Source: Diospyros lotus (lineage: Eukaryota; Streptophyta; Magnoliopsida; Ericales; Ebenaceae). Taken from it: a stretch of 64,000 nt of DNA. The first letter of the stretch is position 1; each line of letters begins with the position of its first letter. A program made the position numbers and the translations under genes. Where the stretch lies: assembly GCF_014633365.1 (NCBI RefSeq), contig NC_068344.1, positions 31,313,170-31,377,169 of the forward strand, given 5' to 3'. A model generated the notes under the pieces. That model did no database searches. It was not told the DNA's origin and saw nothing but the letters and a program-made list of their open reading frames with translations. Shown piece after piece: positions 23,763 through 34,845 of the stretch.

Positions 23763-23806
23763 TATTTATTTTTTTGCTTAAGTCCCCAAAATGTGTTGAG
23801 CCGGCT
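23763..23806 (-). mobile_element. solo hAT-like terminus at the receptor breakpoint
   Basis: On the minus strand it reads CAGAGCCGGCTCAACACATT, similar to the CAGGGCCGGC termini of several plant hAT elements. No second terminus was found. It sits exactly where the GH18 fragment breaks off and the repeat block begins. Confidence 0.4.
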
Positions 23807-24389
23807 CTGGTCCCATCAATTCTAGACTGAAATTTGAGTACTTTTAATATCAAGAATACTGCCTTAGAAAAAGCTATAAATTACCCTATTCTATTTGAGA
23901 ATTAAAATAAATATAAGAAATCCATAATTTGTTTAGAAGGAAGGTCTAATACAGGGGTGAAGTGATTAAAATTATCATTCACGTAGGGTGAAATGACACC
24001 ATTTTACTTCAAATGATGATTTCAATCACTCAATATCTATATTTGATGGATATTTTGAATAATTTATCATTAGTATAAACATAAATACGAGGGGTTAAAG
24101 TCCTGCAAGATGTGGTAGCAATATTTTTACAAGTATAAATCACAATAGGGGTTGATATTATTAAATAATATAATTCTGTATAATGATTATATTTGTATAA
24201 TATTACCTTAATACCAAAACAATTAGATATATATATTATGTTAAAGATAATATATACAATAATTTTTTTCATTAAATAAGAATATATTAATAATAAAACA
24301 CCAAGCAAATACAATTTTCGTTAGGGCATATATTGAGCAAGCAAAGAAAGAAAGACCACAACAACAACTAGCAAACCAACCCAACAAGA
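23807..24389. repeat. cluster repeat block, left part (copy 1)
   Basis: The block TCCCATCAATTCTAGACTGA ... GAAGGTCTAATACAGGGGTG ... TTCGTTAGGGCATAT recurs at 29930-31600, 48960-49860 and 61650-61940. It always precedes the LINE gag relic and is AT-rich without a coding frame. Confidence 0.8.
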
Positions 24390-25560
24390 ATGAGACAAAA
24401 GATAGAACAAAGACTCACAACACAAGGAAGTGAAATTGGAGCGCGACATCATGCTGAGTTTGTGTGCACGAGCCCAACTGCATCTGAGTTTTGTTTAGCC
24501 CTTTCTAGTGCATCCTTCTTCTTCCGTTCCTTCTTCAACTTGGCTTTGAACTTCACAAGAACAAAGTCAGATGAAAAATCCTTCTCCTCAACATGATCCC
24601 GTTTACCCCTATTTTCAATAGCCATCCTTTTCTCTACAAGACATCATTCTTCCACGGGAAAACACAAATCCCTAGAAGAAGGAATGACTATATCCTCCTC
24701 CATGAGGGAGCAAAACCAATTTTCCATCAACTGACCCACCTTAGAAGAGTTGATAGGGCTAGCTTGAGAAGCATACTTTGCAATCGCACACAATGACATA
24801 GGTGAAGAAGCCCGACGAGAATTATTCATGGGCTTCCACATGTCCTTAATCTTAACACCCTCAAGGCCCTCCCCTTTATGATTCATAAGGTCAGCCCCTT
24901 GTCCTTGACCAGATGTGGGAATAGGCTATGTTTGACACAACCTGAACTAGATTAGGAGACTTAGGACATTGAAAAACAGTATGACTAAACACCTTATAGT
25001 GAGTACACGCAAGTGGAAATCATTGATATTTTACGAGTAGACAAGTAATCTTAGGCTCACCTATGAAATCATTCAAACCCTGATCTAGATTAATATATCT
25101 CAAAAAAATTGAAGTCAGATGCATTTTCATGCAGACCCTAGCGAGTAATCCTCTGCCATTGGATCAGCATGAAGAGGCCTACCCAACCCACTGACAATCA
25201 CTTCAACACCCTCAATTGATCATTCGTCCAGAGGAATATTATAAATTTTAACCCAATAGGAATAGACATATAGGATTTATAAATTTTAACCCAATAGGAA
25301 TAGACATATAGGACTCTTGTGTAAGACTTAGGTTCCCAACATTTTAGGAATAAAGGCTCACTCACAAAATGCCATGGGCCAGACACACCTAACATGTGAT
25401 CTTGAATGTCAAAACGAAGTAAATAAAATGCACAATTATTGGATATTACCTCAACAAGGCCATAATGGTTCCCAATCTTGAATGCAATCGATTGAACCAC
25501 TGGAAAGGGCAACTTTTTGTCAATAAAATAACCCGCTAGGGTTTTGAGCCAGTAGTCCGA
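24390..25560 (-). pseudogene. LINE-type gag (DUF4283 + zinc knuckle) relic, copy 1
   Basis: Read on the minus strand from about 25512: a DUF4283-like stretch (LLRFDIQDHML..PWHFVSEPLFLKCWEP..YWVKIYNIPLDE), then GLGRPLHADPMAEDYSL, then a knuckle-like C-x-HYKVFSHTVFQCP, then a Lys/Ser-rich tail. This order is that of plant L1 LINE ORF1 proteins. Many stops are present. A 37-bp tandem duplication (TTTAACCCAATAGGAATAGA repeated at 25248 and 25285) breaks the DUF4283 part. Other copies are at 31600-32384, 49920-50450 and 62000-62434; none retains a reverse transcriptase. Confidence 0.6.
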
Positions 25561-25711
25561 ATTCCTCTCAAGAATATGCGCCTAAGATTACAAGTTGAGT
25601 ACTTTGATATTATTTAAACATGACAAGTACCTCATTTAGCAGTAATAAAAGATATTTAGATTAAAAAAATTAAATAATATGCTTAAAGTAAAAAACTAGC
25701 TACTCGTATGA

Positions 25712-26010
25712 AATTAGGGGTGTGTGGACAGTGAATGCATATATACAAAAAGAATCTAACTTATGAACGGCCAAAATATTGAAGACTCCATCATGTCGGC
25801 TTCTTTGTTTGGCGTTGTGGACGGGGATGGACCACTTTGTGGAGAAATCTCAACACATGTCGGAAGACATTGATGTGCATTCTTTTCATCATCAAATTAA
25901 GACCAATTCAAGCTTACGTATTGGACCAAACAATTAATGGACAATTGGCGCACATGCATGCAATTACATAGGTCACTTTTCTTCTTCTTCTTCTATTTAT
26001 TTCAATGATG
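25712..26010 (+). repeat. upstream block of the cluster, copy 2
   Basis: Partner of 22985-23340; lies about 470 bp upstream of chitinase B. Confidence 0.7.
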
Positions 26011-26474
26011 GAATTATGTTAGTTTTTTTTCCCACCCATAATTCATTATTCGAGAAAATCGACCATTGATGGATGTCATCCTTATCCTCTGTGGCCGTCA
26101 AAAGAGGCTTTGCCCTGCACGAAACTGTCAAGAGATCAAGATGATACTAGAATTGATGAAAAGGACAAAATCATCACTTCATCATCCAACTCAGCCACGG
26201 CTAGCTTTTCAGTTGAGTGCATAATCAACCCCCTAGTCAACAATATCACGGTAACAATTGTAATTAATTTCATATGAAATAATTCAATTGATGGGCTTGT
26301 TCAGGGAATTAGTTTTTTAAAATTAGGATTGATTAAAACATTTATTATTAGTTAAAAAAATCTTTCCGAGAAAAGAAGAGTCAAAACCAAGAAAACTGGG
26401 AGCAATTAAAGCCTGTATTTGAGGTTCTGCTGCAGTGCTTACAATGACAGTTGCAACAAAGAAGATCATCTTCA
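26011..26474 (+). promoter_or_regulatory. upstream region of chitinase B
   Basis: Unique sequence up to the ATG. No clear TATA box seen. The last bases (ATCATCTTCAATGGCTTCCA) match chitinase A around the start codon. Confidence 0.3.
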
Positions 26475-28242
26475 ATGGCTTCCAAGACTCTTCATATCTT
26501 CTTCTCTCTTCTTCTAATCCAAAATCATGTCTCAGCAGGCCAAGATGCAGTTCGATCGGCTTACTGGTTTCCAGGCAGTGGGATCGAAGCCAAAGCCATA
26601 GACTCCACTTTGTTCACCCACCTCTTCTGCGCTTTCGCCGATCTTGATGCCAGCACAAACCAAGTCATCGATTCACCCGCAAACTCCGGCCCATTCTCGC
26701 AATTCACCCAAATAGTCCAGCTCAATAACCCTAATGTCAAAACCCTTCTCTCCATTGGCGGTGGAAAGGCCAACAATGCCGACTATGCTTCCATGGCCAG
26801 CCAAGAAAGTTCCAGGAAAAGCTTCATCGATTCTTCAATATCACTAGCCAGAAAATATGGGTTCCACGGCCTGGACCTCGACTGGGAGTACCCAGAAACC
26901 GCCGCCCAAACGGCCAACCTCAAGCTGCTTTTCAACGAGTGGCGTGCTGCCGTGGCCGCCGACGCTCAGGCCACTGGAAAACCGGCCTTGCTTCTCACAG
27001 CAGCTGTTTTCTATAAACCAAAGGTTAATGGAGTGGATTATGATATTGATTCCATAGCAAATGGATTGGATTGGATCAACTTGATGGCTTATGAGTTCTA
27101 TGATCCTACCAGGTCTTCAGTGACAAAATCTCACGCTGCATTGTATGATCCAGCAGGAGATGATCATATCAGTTGTGATGATGGGGTTGCAGATTGGATT
27201 AAGGCTGGTTTGAGCCAGAAGAAGCTGGTTCTTGGGTTGCCATATTTTGGGTTTGCTTGGAGGCTGCAGGATGCTAATAATCATGGCCTTGAGGCTCCGG
27301 CCAGCGGTGCAGTTGGCGCCGATAAAGGGGTCATGAGGTTCGACGAAATCAAGGCCGTTCTGAACAGTGCCACGGATGTTTACGATGAGACCATTGTCAC
27401 GAACTATTGCTATTCTGGGACAACTTGGATAGGGTACGATGGTGCCGGGACTATTTCCACCAAGGCTTCTTACGCTAAGCAAAAGGGTTTGCTTGGTTAC
27501 TTTGCTTGGCATGTTGCACAGGATGATGACGACTGGACACTTTCTAAAGAAGGTTAGTTCTCATCAAAATCCACTTGTTACATATCTAACTCCTCTAATT
27601 CTAAATTGGACCGGTTAGGTAGTTTTAGGAAAATTAAATCTGTGTGCATAAAAAAATCAAAGCAGGTATAATGCCGAGTGACCATAGCTTGGTAGTTAGG
27701 AATTTTATAGAGATTACAACTAAATTATTGAAGTTGTATGTCCAACGACTATACCGTGACCTGATAACCAGTGTCATTTAAGGGAGAAGATAGCTAATTA
27801 TCTGGTGTTTTAAGCATTAGGAGAGTTTTCAATTTTGTGTATATATAATTAAAATCTTTTTGGAGGGCTTTTCTAGTTCTTTTCTTTCAAAAACTGCATG
27901 TTGATTGATTGAATACATTTATCTTATTATTGTGATATTATGGAGGTGAGTTTATTTAGAAACCAAATCACATTACATTTGTGTTATTTTTTTCTTATTT
28001 TCTGTGTGATGTGTAATCTATTCTTTACACCTTCTCCATAAGTATAATTTTAATAACGAGGAATGCAGAGTAAACAAAAGAATTAATTAATAATTACTGT
28101 TGTCCATGCGTAAATATTTTTGTATGACTTTTTATTATGATTTTTCTGATTTTTTGTTTAATTTTGCTTAGATCAATTTAATCTTGTTACGCTGACATGG
28201 GTTTTTAATTTTCTTGCAGCCCAGAAAGCATGGGGAGCATGA
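26475..28242 (+). CDS. class V chitinase (GH18), secreted: chitinase B
   Basis: Same enzyme family and predicted role as chitinase A. Exons 26475-27552 and 28220-28242 flank a 667-bp phase-1 GT-AG intron; the product is 366 residues and ends ...SKEAQKAWGA. Signal peptide about 1-22. SIGGG at 93-97; HGLDLDWEYP with D134, D136 and acid/base E138; YFGFAW near 250; GTTWIGYDG and LLGYFAWHV near the end. One difference is notable: the MxYD motif reads LMAYEFY, with Glu207 where chitinase A has Asp. This may alter catalysis or substrate choice without abolishing it. I chose ATG 26475 because chitinase A starts at the same MASKTL; an upstream open stretch begins only with a TTG. The last exon and 3' UTR are duplicated as a relic near 40640. 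Confidence 0.9.
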
Positions 28243-28654
28243 AAGCCATAAATGTGATCATATATAGAGATTAATCAGAATAAGAAGGCCCTTTAATATA
28301 AAAAGCCTTATTATACTGAAAAAGCTGAATAAAATAAAGTTTTTGTCCCCATCGTTCTAATGCACAGCAATATGCTACATAATTTCGACAATGATATGAA
28401 AATATTATTAATTCAATTGACTTGTTCTATGGACTGCGACGTTTCAGGAGAGAAAAAAAAAAAGAAACGTTCATCATAAATAAATGTTTTAAAATAGAGG
28501 ATTTAATTGGTAACCAAAAACAAAAAGGTATTATATGGTTTGTTCAAGTGATTCTCTTATATCTTAATTAATTGTGCAATTATTGGCTTAGTTCTTGTTG
28601 CATGATAATCATACTAATCTTCTCATACTTTTTAACATAGTCGGATATTGGAAG
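28243..28654. other. 3' flank of chitinase B
   Basis: GAATAAAATAAAG at about 28327 is a likely polyadenylation signal. The segment 28243-28640 is repeated behind the chitinase relic at 40660-41060. Confidence 0.6.
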
Positions 28655-29145
28655 GCGATTTTTATTATTGTTAGAGAGAAGTAAAAAAAAAAAAATTATA
28701 GAATGCTAATAATAATCAATTATAAAGAGTCATGATATGACATAATTAGAGATTTGAGTCCTACCTTCTATTAAAATAGGATGACGTTATGATTGGTGTT
28801 CTTCTATGCTTCTTGATATATAATATTTATGGATGCCTAAAAATGAGAAGAGACACTCTAAAGTAGTTCTCTCTTGATTATTTAAGATTTTTTCAGAACT
28901 TTGGAGGTGTCATCATATTTTTAAAACTTGATAAATCATGCAAGCAATCATAGAGAGACACTTTGGAGTTTTGAAGCAATATAATATTCAATATGAAACA
29001 TTAATACGAAAACCCACAAGCAAATGATGTCTAAAATCATAGAAGGCTCAAGGAAAACAACAGTTTCATTTTCATCCCCAGATGAGAGAGAGGGCACCCA
29101 AATTAATCAATGTTGGCAACCATACATGTGATGTAGGGTTGTTTC
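28655..29145 (+). repeat. spacer duplication, copy 1 (also 32385-32875)
   Basis: About 480 bp present twice, 3.73 kb apart: for example ATTGGTGTTCTTCTATGCTT, GGAGGTGTCATCATATTTTT, and AAACAACAGTTTCATTTTCA. A part also occurs at 41060-41215 before CHRK-B. The interval between the two copies holds a kinase relic, the Harbinger-like pair and a LINE gag relic. Confidence 0.9.
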
Positions 29146-29164
29146 CAGTTGTCCATTTTTTATA

Positions 29165-29355
29165 GGAAAAATATTATTGGTACATTTTTGTGTATACTTT
29201 GAACTACATAAAGGTGTATCAATGACAAAAAAGTCTCTCATGAGGCGCATAGAGGCGTGTGATGCACATGAAAGCGAGGGGTATTTTAGTCATAATACTT
29301 TTTTATGTAGCTCAAGATGTATAAAAATAATGTACAAGTAGCATGATTCTTTGGA
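29165..29355. mobile_element. MITE-like element, about 190 bp
   Basis: The left end ATTGGTACATTTTTGTGTAT...GAACTACATAAA and the reverse complement of the right end (TTGTACATTATTTTTATACATCTTGAGCTACATAAA) form imperfect inverted repeats. It interrupts sequence that is continuous in the related block at 32875. Confidence 0.5.
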
Positions 29356-29436
29356 TAGCCGTTGTATCTGGTTGGATCACCATGATTAACCCCCCATGTC
29401 CTGTCGGGCCGGGTGTGGGGGCGCTCGGGGTGAGCG

Positions 29437-29560
29437 ATTTCACTTTTTGAACCAAGAAGGCAAACGCATATATAGATAGACTTCACTGATACAACATTGG
29501 ATGATACAAATTCTTCTTATAAATCCAGAAAATATGTGTCCTAGAAAATCCAGCCCTAAC
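29437..29560 (+). pseudogene. CHRK last-exon relic
   Basis: GAAGGCAAACGCATATATAG, CTTCACTGATACAACATTGG and AAATTCTTCTTATAAA match the start of the last kinase exon of CHRK-A/B (36215-36340) with indels; the coding frame is lost. Longer versions are at 48285-48500 and 58925-59140. Confidence 0.7.
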
Positions 29561-29962
29561 TTGGCTACTACTCCTTTTTAACTTGACAACGAAGGATCCA
29601 TTGGAAGTTTGAAAATATGAACAATGCTATTTAATAATGTCAACATTGAATCCGATCACGTTTGGGTTGGATTTTATAAAAATTTTAAATTGAAGACTAA
29701 CTCAGTTAGAATTGGGATTGGACCACTTTGATGTTCGATTTTAACTAGTTCAAACTCTTTATTTATTTTATTTTTAATATATTTTTTTAAAAAAATATGT
29801 TTTATTTATATATATGATCCAAGCAATTATAAATACATACATATAATATTTATGTATTATACATATCTGTTGTATTCATTTTAATTATTATTAATATTTA
29901 ATAGTTCTGGACCGAGGATTGGATGGTGGTCCCATCAATTCTGGACTAAAATTTGAATTCTT
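29561..29962. repeat. cluster repeat block (copy 2, left part); carries the empty Helitron site
   Basis: GGATTTTATAAAAATTTTAA followed by ATTGAAGACTAACTCAGTTA at about 29670-29705 is the uninterrupted form of the site that holds the Helitron at 59277-61404. Confidence 0.85.
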
Positions 29963-29965
29963 TAA

Positions 29966-30209
29966 GGGTGTCTTTGTTTGCATTATCAAGAATTTAATTT
30001 TAGGTAATATTTGCCTAGAATTTAATTATTATTCTAAAAACAAAAATCACCCCACCCCCTTAAAAAATAAATTCTATGGAAATAAGTTTTAAATGCTTGT
30101 ACCATACATATTTTTCCATAGAAAAGTTAAGAGTGTTTGATTGTTTTCATAGAAAATATTGTAATAATTACACATTTTCTATGATAAATGTGTGCAATCA
30201 AACACACTC
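29966..30209 (-). mobile_element. Harbinger/Tourist-like MITE, 244 bp
   Basis: GGGTGTCTTTGTTTGCA ... TGCAATCAAACACACTC, with TAA at 29963-29965 and 30210-30212. Its sequence is related to the outer element around 50836 and 58480-58611. It abuts the next element and shares one TAA with it. Confidence 0.7.
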
Positions 30210-30212
30210 TAA

Positions 30213-31075
30213 GGGTGTGTTTGATTGGACACTTTTTCCATGGAAAATAGCCAATTTCCACCCAAATTCTAGTTTTTGAGGTGTTTGATTGGCCAAATTT
30301 TTTAGGTAATTTATTTTCCCACTTTCAATCACGTGATGCCTATTTGCCACTTTTGCTGGAAAACATTTTCCTAGGAGGGTGGCTGGAATTGATTTTCCAG
30401 AGAAATGGAAAATCAAGCCAACTAAAATCTTGAGCGTGAGAGAGGGCGATTGAATGAGAGGCAGCGAGCAAGAGGCAAGGCAAGTTGAGCTAGTGAGGCG
30501 ATCGCGACAGGGGAAGCTCAGCAACGATGGCGGAGGGGGAAGCTCGACAGCGATGGCGAAGGAGAAGCATAGAGATGGCGAAGGGGGAAGCTCGGCAACG
30601 ATGGCGATGGGGGAAGCTCGACAGCTATGGCGAAGAAAAAGCACAGAGATGGCGAAGGGGGAAGCTCGACAGCGATGGCGATGGGGGGAAGCTCGACAGC
30701 GATGGCGAAAGAGAAAGCTCGACAGTAATGGTAAAGGAGAAGCAAAGATATGGCAATGGGGGAAGCAAGGTTAGTGACAATGATGGTGACTGGGAAACCT
30801 CGACCAGTGATGGCGTGGATGGCAGTGACGACAGCCATTCCTCTTCGTCTTCTTCCTCATGATATTTGCAGCCATAATTTCATATATATACATATATATA
30901 TATATATGAAAATTAAACACTAAAATTAAAGAAATTTAATAATTTCTAGCTAGAAATTTAAGCCAATAAAAAATCTTCAATTGACTTTTTCCTTAGAATT
31001 TAATTTTAGGCAATTCAATTGCCTAGAAAATATTTTCTTTTCACCCAAATTCCATGCTAGTAATCAAACGCACCC
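30213..31075 (-). mobile_element. Harbinger/Tourist-like element with minisatellite core
   Basis: GGGTGTGTTTGATTGG ... TAATCAAACGCACCC, TAA on both sides (30210-30212, 31076-31078). Reverse-oriented relative of 3092-3901. The core at about 30450-30760 is a tandem array of GAAGCTCGACAGCGATGGCG-type units. The frames it creates on both strands are low-complexity and are not called as genes. Confidence 0.75.
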
Positions 31076-31078
31076 TAA

Positions 31079-31599
31079 ATGTTAAGAACGCCATCTATTC
31101 TATTTGAGAATTCAAATAAATATAAGAAATTCATAATTTGTTTAGAAGGAAGGTCTATTAATATAGGGGTGAAGTGATTAAAATTATCATTCACGTAGGG
31201 TAAAATGACACCATTTTACTTCAAATGATGATTTCAATCACTCAATATCTATATTTGATGGATATTTTGAATAATTTATCATTAGTATAAACATAAATAC
31301 GAGGGGTTAAAATCCTGCAAGATGTGGTAGCAATATTTCACAATAGGGGTTGATATTAATAAATAATATAATTCTGTATAATATTATGTTAATAAATAAC
31401 AATTAGATTATATATATATTATGTTAAATATAATATATATAATATTTTTTTTCAATAAATAAGAATATATTGATAATAAAATACCAAACAAATACAATTT
31501 TCGTTAGGGCATATCTCGAGCAAGTAAAGAAAGAAAGACAATAACAACAATTAGCAAACCAATCACACAAGGACGAGACAAAAGATAGAACAAAGACTC
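31079..31599. repeat. cluster repeat block (copy 2, right part)
   Basis: Continues the block seen at 23850-24389 (GAAGGTCTATTAATATAGGG, TTCGTTAGGGCATATCTCGA). Confidence 0.8.
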
Positions 31600-32384
31600 A
31601 TAACACAAAAGGAATTGAAATTGGAGTGTGACATCATGCTGAGTTTGTGAGCACGGGCCCGACTGCATCTGAGTTTTGTTTAGTGCTCTCTAGTGCATTT
31701 TTCTTCTTATGTTCCTTCTTCAACTAGGCCTTGGACTTCACAAGAACAAAATCAAAACCAGAATTAGAACTCTCTGAGCTGCCAGATGATGAATCATTCT
31801 TCTCAACAGGATCTTATTTACCCCTATTTTCAATAGCCATCCTTTTCTCTGCAAGGCATCCTTCTTTCACTAGAAAACACAAATCCCTAGAGGAAGGAAT
31901 GACTATATCCTCCTCCACGGGGGAGCAAAACCAATTTCCCATCAGCTGACCCACCTTAGAAGAGTTGATAGGGCTAGCTTGAGAGACATCCTTGACAATC
32001 GCACACAATTAAGACATAGCTGAAGAAGCCCGACGAAAGTTATTTATGGGCTTCCAGATGTCCTTAATCTTAACACCCTTAGGCCCTTCCCTTTGTGATT
32101 CATAAGGTCAACCCTTTGTCCTTGTCCATACATGGGAATAGGCTATGTCCGCGAGAATGTCGCAACCTGAACTAGATTAGGAGACTTAGGACATTGAAAA
32201 ATAGTATGGCTAAACACCTTATAGTGAGTACACACAAGTGGAAATCATTGATACTCTACGAGTAGATGATTAATCTTAGGCTTATCTATGAATTCATTCA
32301 AACTCTGATTTAGATTAATATATTTCGAAAAAATTGAAGACACATGCATTTTCATAAATTCATTCAAACTCTGATCTAGATTTT
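31600..32384 (-). pseudogene. LINE-type gag relic, copy 2
   Basis: Minus-strand equivalent of 24410-25130: the tail region with VGQLMGNWFCSPVEEDIVIP and ASPINSSK is recognisable, with stops and frameshifts. It is shorter than copy 1 and lacks the DUF4283 part. Confidence 0.55.
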
Positions 32385-32875
32385 TATTATTGCTAGAGAG
32401 AAGTAAAATAAAAAAAAAATTATAGGATGCTATTAATCATTATAAGGAGTCATGAGAGATTGAGTCCCACCCTCTATTAAAATAGGGTGACGTTATGATT
32501 GGTGTTCTTCTATGCTTGTTGATATATGATATTTATGAATACCTAAAAATGAGAAGGGACATTTAAAATAGTTATCTCTTAGTTATTTAAGATTTTTTCA
32601 GAACTTTGGAGGTGTCATCATATTTTTAAAACTTGATAAATCATGCAAGCAATCATAGCCAAGCTAGAGAGACACTTTGGAGTTTTGAAGCAATATAATA
32701 TTCAATATGAAACATTAATGCGAAAACCCACAAGCAAATGATGTCTAAAATCATAGAAGGCTCAAGGAAAACAACAGTTTCATTTTCATCCCTAGATGAG
32801 AGAGAGGGCATCCAAATTAATCAGTGTTGGGAACCATACATGTGATGTAGGGTTGGTTCCAGTGGTCCATTTTGG
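32385..32875 (+). repeat. spacer duplication, copy 2
   Basis: Partner of 28655-29145; differs from it by scattered substitutions and short indels. Confidence 0.9.
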
Positions 32876-33269
32876 ACAGATCCCAACTTGTCAAGCTAGA
32901 AATTTAGGCAGCAAACACTGCGTTATTTCCGCTTCTTGATTGATCACACAAACGTACAAAATGGACCAAAAGGAACAAAAGTCAACAAAGTTTTTTTTTT
33001 TTTGGTCTTGTGATTAACCCCTCTTATGTGTGTGGGACCCTTAAAGTGAGAGATTTTAATTTTTGCACCTAAGAAAAGGAAAAAAATTCATGATCGAGAG
33101 GTTTGTAAAGTCATGTTAGAGACGGTCAGCCAGAGATCAATTTATAAAAAGTAGTAAAAATTTGTATTTTGTTAAAAGTGATTTTTGGTAAGTGTTAGTA
33201 TACACAACTTCAAAAAAAATAAAAAATTATGATCATCCAAACACATTCTTGATTTACTTCTCTCGTAAT
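32876..33269. other. intergenic sequence upstream of CHRK-A
   Basis: No gene recognised. A T-run at 32992-33003 is followed by GTGATTAACCCCTCTTATGT, which resembles sequence at 29380. Confidence 0.4.
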
Positions 33270-33327
33270 AACTCTAGGACGAATTCGGTGGGGCGCAAGT
33301 GATGATGAGTAATTAAAAAAAAAAAAC
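33270..33327 (+). mobile_element. SINE 3' end fragment
   Basis: CTAGGACGAATTCGGTGGGG followed by CGCAAGTGATGATGAGT and a poly(A) run of 12 matches the 3' end of the SINE at 58612-58876 (minus strand there). The 5' part with the polymerase III promoter is missing. Confidence 0.5.
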
Positions 33328-33407
33328 TTTTCTGACCTATTTGGTCCCTTTGAATGCGATGTTGAAAATCGAGTAAAGGTCTCGTGCATGCGAGTTCTCA
33401 CCGACAC

Positions 33408-33414
33408 TATAAAA
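33408..33414 (+). promoter_or_regulatory. TATA box, ancestral CHRK promoter
   Basis: TATAAAA in the same CACCGACACTATAAAACAAA context as 23376. It now lies 333 bp from the CHRK-A ATG because unrelated sequence (about 33478-33735) separates them. Confidence 0.45.
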
Positions 33415-33477
33415 CAAACAATTTGACTACCAGTCTGTGTTATTTATGTGTCTTAATGTGGCATAAGGTATTTATAT

Positions 33478-33735
33478 TACATATATATATATATATACAT
33501 ACACGAGAAAGAAACAAACAGAAAATACAATAGGTAGGTGAAAAAAAAATACTGGGGGAGATAAATTATTAATCAGATTAATATATTTTCCTCTTTGTAA
33601 GGGCCCACTGCCCACCCACCCCCTCCCCCTCTGCAAACATAGCTTCGCCCCTGCACTTCTCCCTCTCTCGCTTTCGCTCGCTGCCCTGCTTGCCTCTCTC
33701 GCTCCGTCACTCTTGGCTTCGCCGGCTAGCTGGAT
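33478..33735. other. foreign leader segment before CHRK-A
   Basis: The family leader seen before 23524 and 41302 (ACCCACAAATAATCAAATTTG ... CGGCTAGCA) is absent. Instead there is a (TA)n run and a C/T-rich tract (CCCTCTCTCGCTTTCGCTCG). Homology resumes at TAGAACTCTTCAATGG. Confidence 0.6.
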
Positions 33736-33746
33736 AGAACTCTTCA

Positions 33747-34845
33747 ATGGCATTGACTTCTATCACCCTGTTCCTCATCCTCCTAATTCCCTGCAACTTA
33801 CCATCTTCAAGTGCACAGAAATGGATCAAGGTTGGTTACTGGTATAACGTCAGCGGATTCCCCCTTTCCGACATAAACTCAGCTCTCTTCACTCACCTCA
33901 TGTGTGCCTACGCAGACCTCGACTCTTCCACATACCAGCTTTCCATCCCTTCGGAAAACCATAAGCAGTTTTCCAACTTTACCAACACTGTCAAACAAAA
34001 GAACCCACAAATCGTGACACTTCTATCCATTGGCGGGGGATTAGCTAATTCTTCAGATTTCACCTCAATGGTCAGCCAATCTTCTTATAGGAAACCTTTC
34101 ATCGACTCCTCGATAAGAACAGCCAGATCCTACGGCTTTCATGGCCTCGACTTTTGTTGGGCTAATATAAGTTCAGCGTCTGAATCGGCCAACCTGGCCA
34201 CCCTCTTCCAAGAATGGCGAGCCGCCATTGAAGCCGAGCCAAGAAATTCAAACACCTCAAAGCTTATTCTAGCAACGGCAGTTCCGTTCTCTCCATATAT
34301 CAATAATTCAACCTTTCCGATCGAGTCTATGAGGAACAACTTGGACTGGATCCATGCCAGGGTAAATGACTATCGTTCGCCGAAATGGTGGAATGTCACG
34401 GGGGCGTCTGCAGCTTTATACGATCCAGCGATGAATAATATAAGCACAGATTTTGGCGTTAATGAGTGGATTAATGGCGGATTTCCGAGCAGGAAGCTTG
34501 TTTTGGGGTTGCCTTTCTATGGCTATGCGTGGACGCTTGTGAACCCTAACAACAATGAAATCGGCGCACTGGCTAAGGGGCCGGCCAAGATTAATCATGC
34601 CGACAACGATGGAAAGATGGCCTATAAGGACATCAAGGACTTTATTCAGAGCAATGGAGCCGTTACAAAGTATGATGCAACTTATGTGGTGAACTACTGC
34701 AGCGTTGGATCATCTTGGATTGGCTTTGATGATGTTGAGGTAGTAAAGATTAAGGTTTCATACGCCAGAGAAAAGAATTTGCTGGGTTATTATGCCTGGC
34801 ATGTCGCCAATGATGATCATAACTGGGTGCTTTCTCAAGCAGCAG
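33747..34845 (+). CDS. CHRK-A exon 1: catalytically dead GH18 ectodomain
   Basis: Intact reading frame of 366 residues plus one base (phase-1 donor GGTTAG at 34846). It has a signal peptide (1-23) followed by a complete GH18 domain of plant class V type (SIGGG, GLPFYGYAW, GSSWIGFDD, LLGYYAWHV). Catalytic motif reads HGLDFCWAN: the second Asp is Cys and the acid/base Glu is Ala. The MxYD region is ARVNDYRS. Hydrolysis is therefore not expected, whereas the carbohydrate-binding fold is kept. If splicing proceeds to exon 2 (35280) and the next intron is retained, the frame ends RKKGNIFLQPWGA at TAG 35429-35431, giving a membrane-anchored GH18 protein of about 416 residues. Confidence 0.8.

Noticed and set aside
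26451..26474. Eight-codon upstream extension of chitinase B
   Set aside because: It begins with TTG, adds residues before the signal peptide and is absent from chitinase A.
30454..30862. Open frames of about 100 codons on both strands
   Set aside because: They arise from the GAAGCTCGACAGCGATGGCG minisatellite of a Harbinger-like element; composition is low-complexity.
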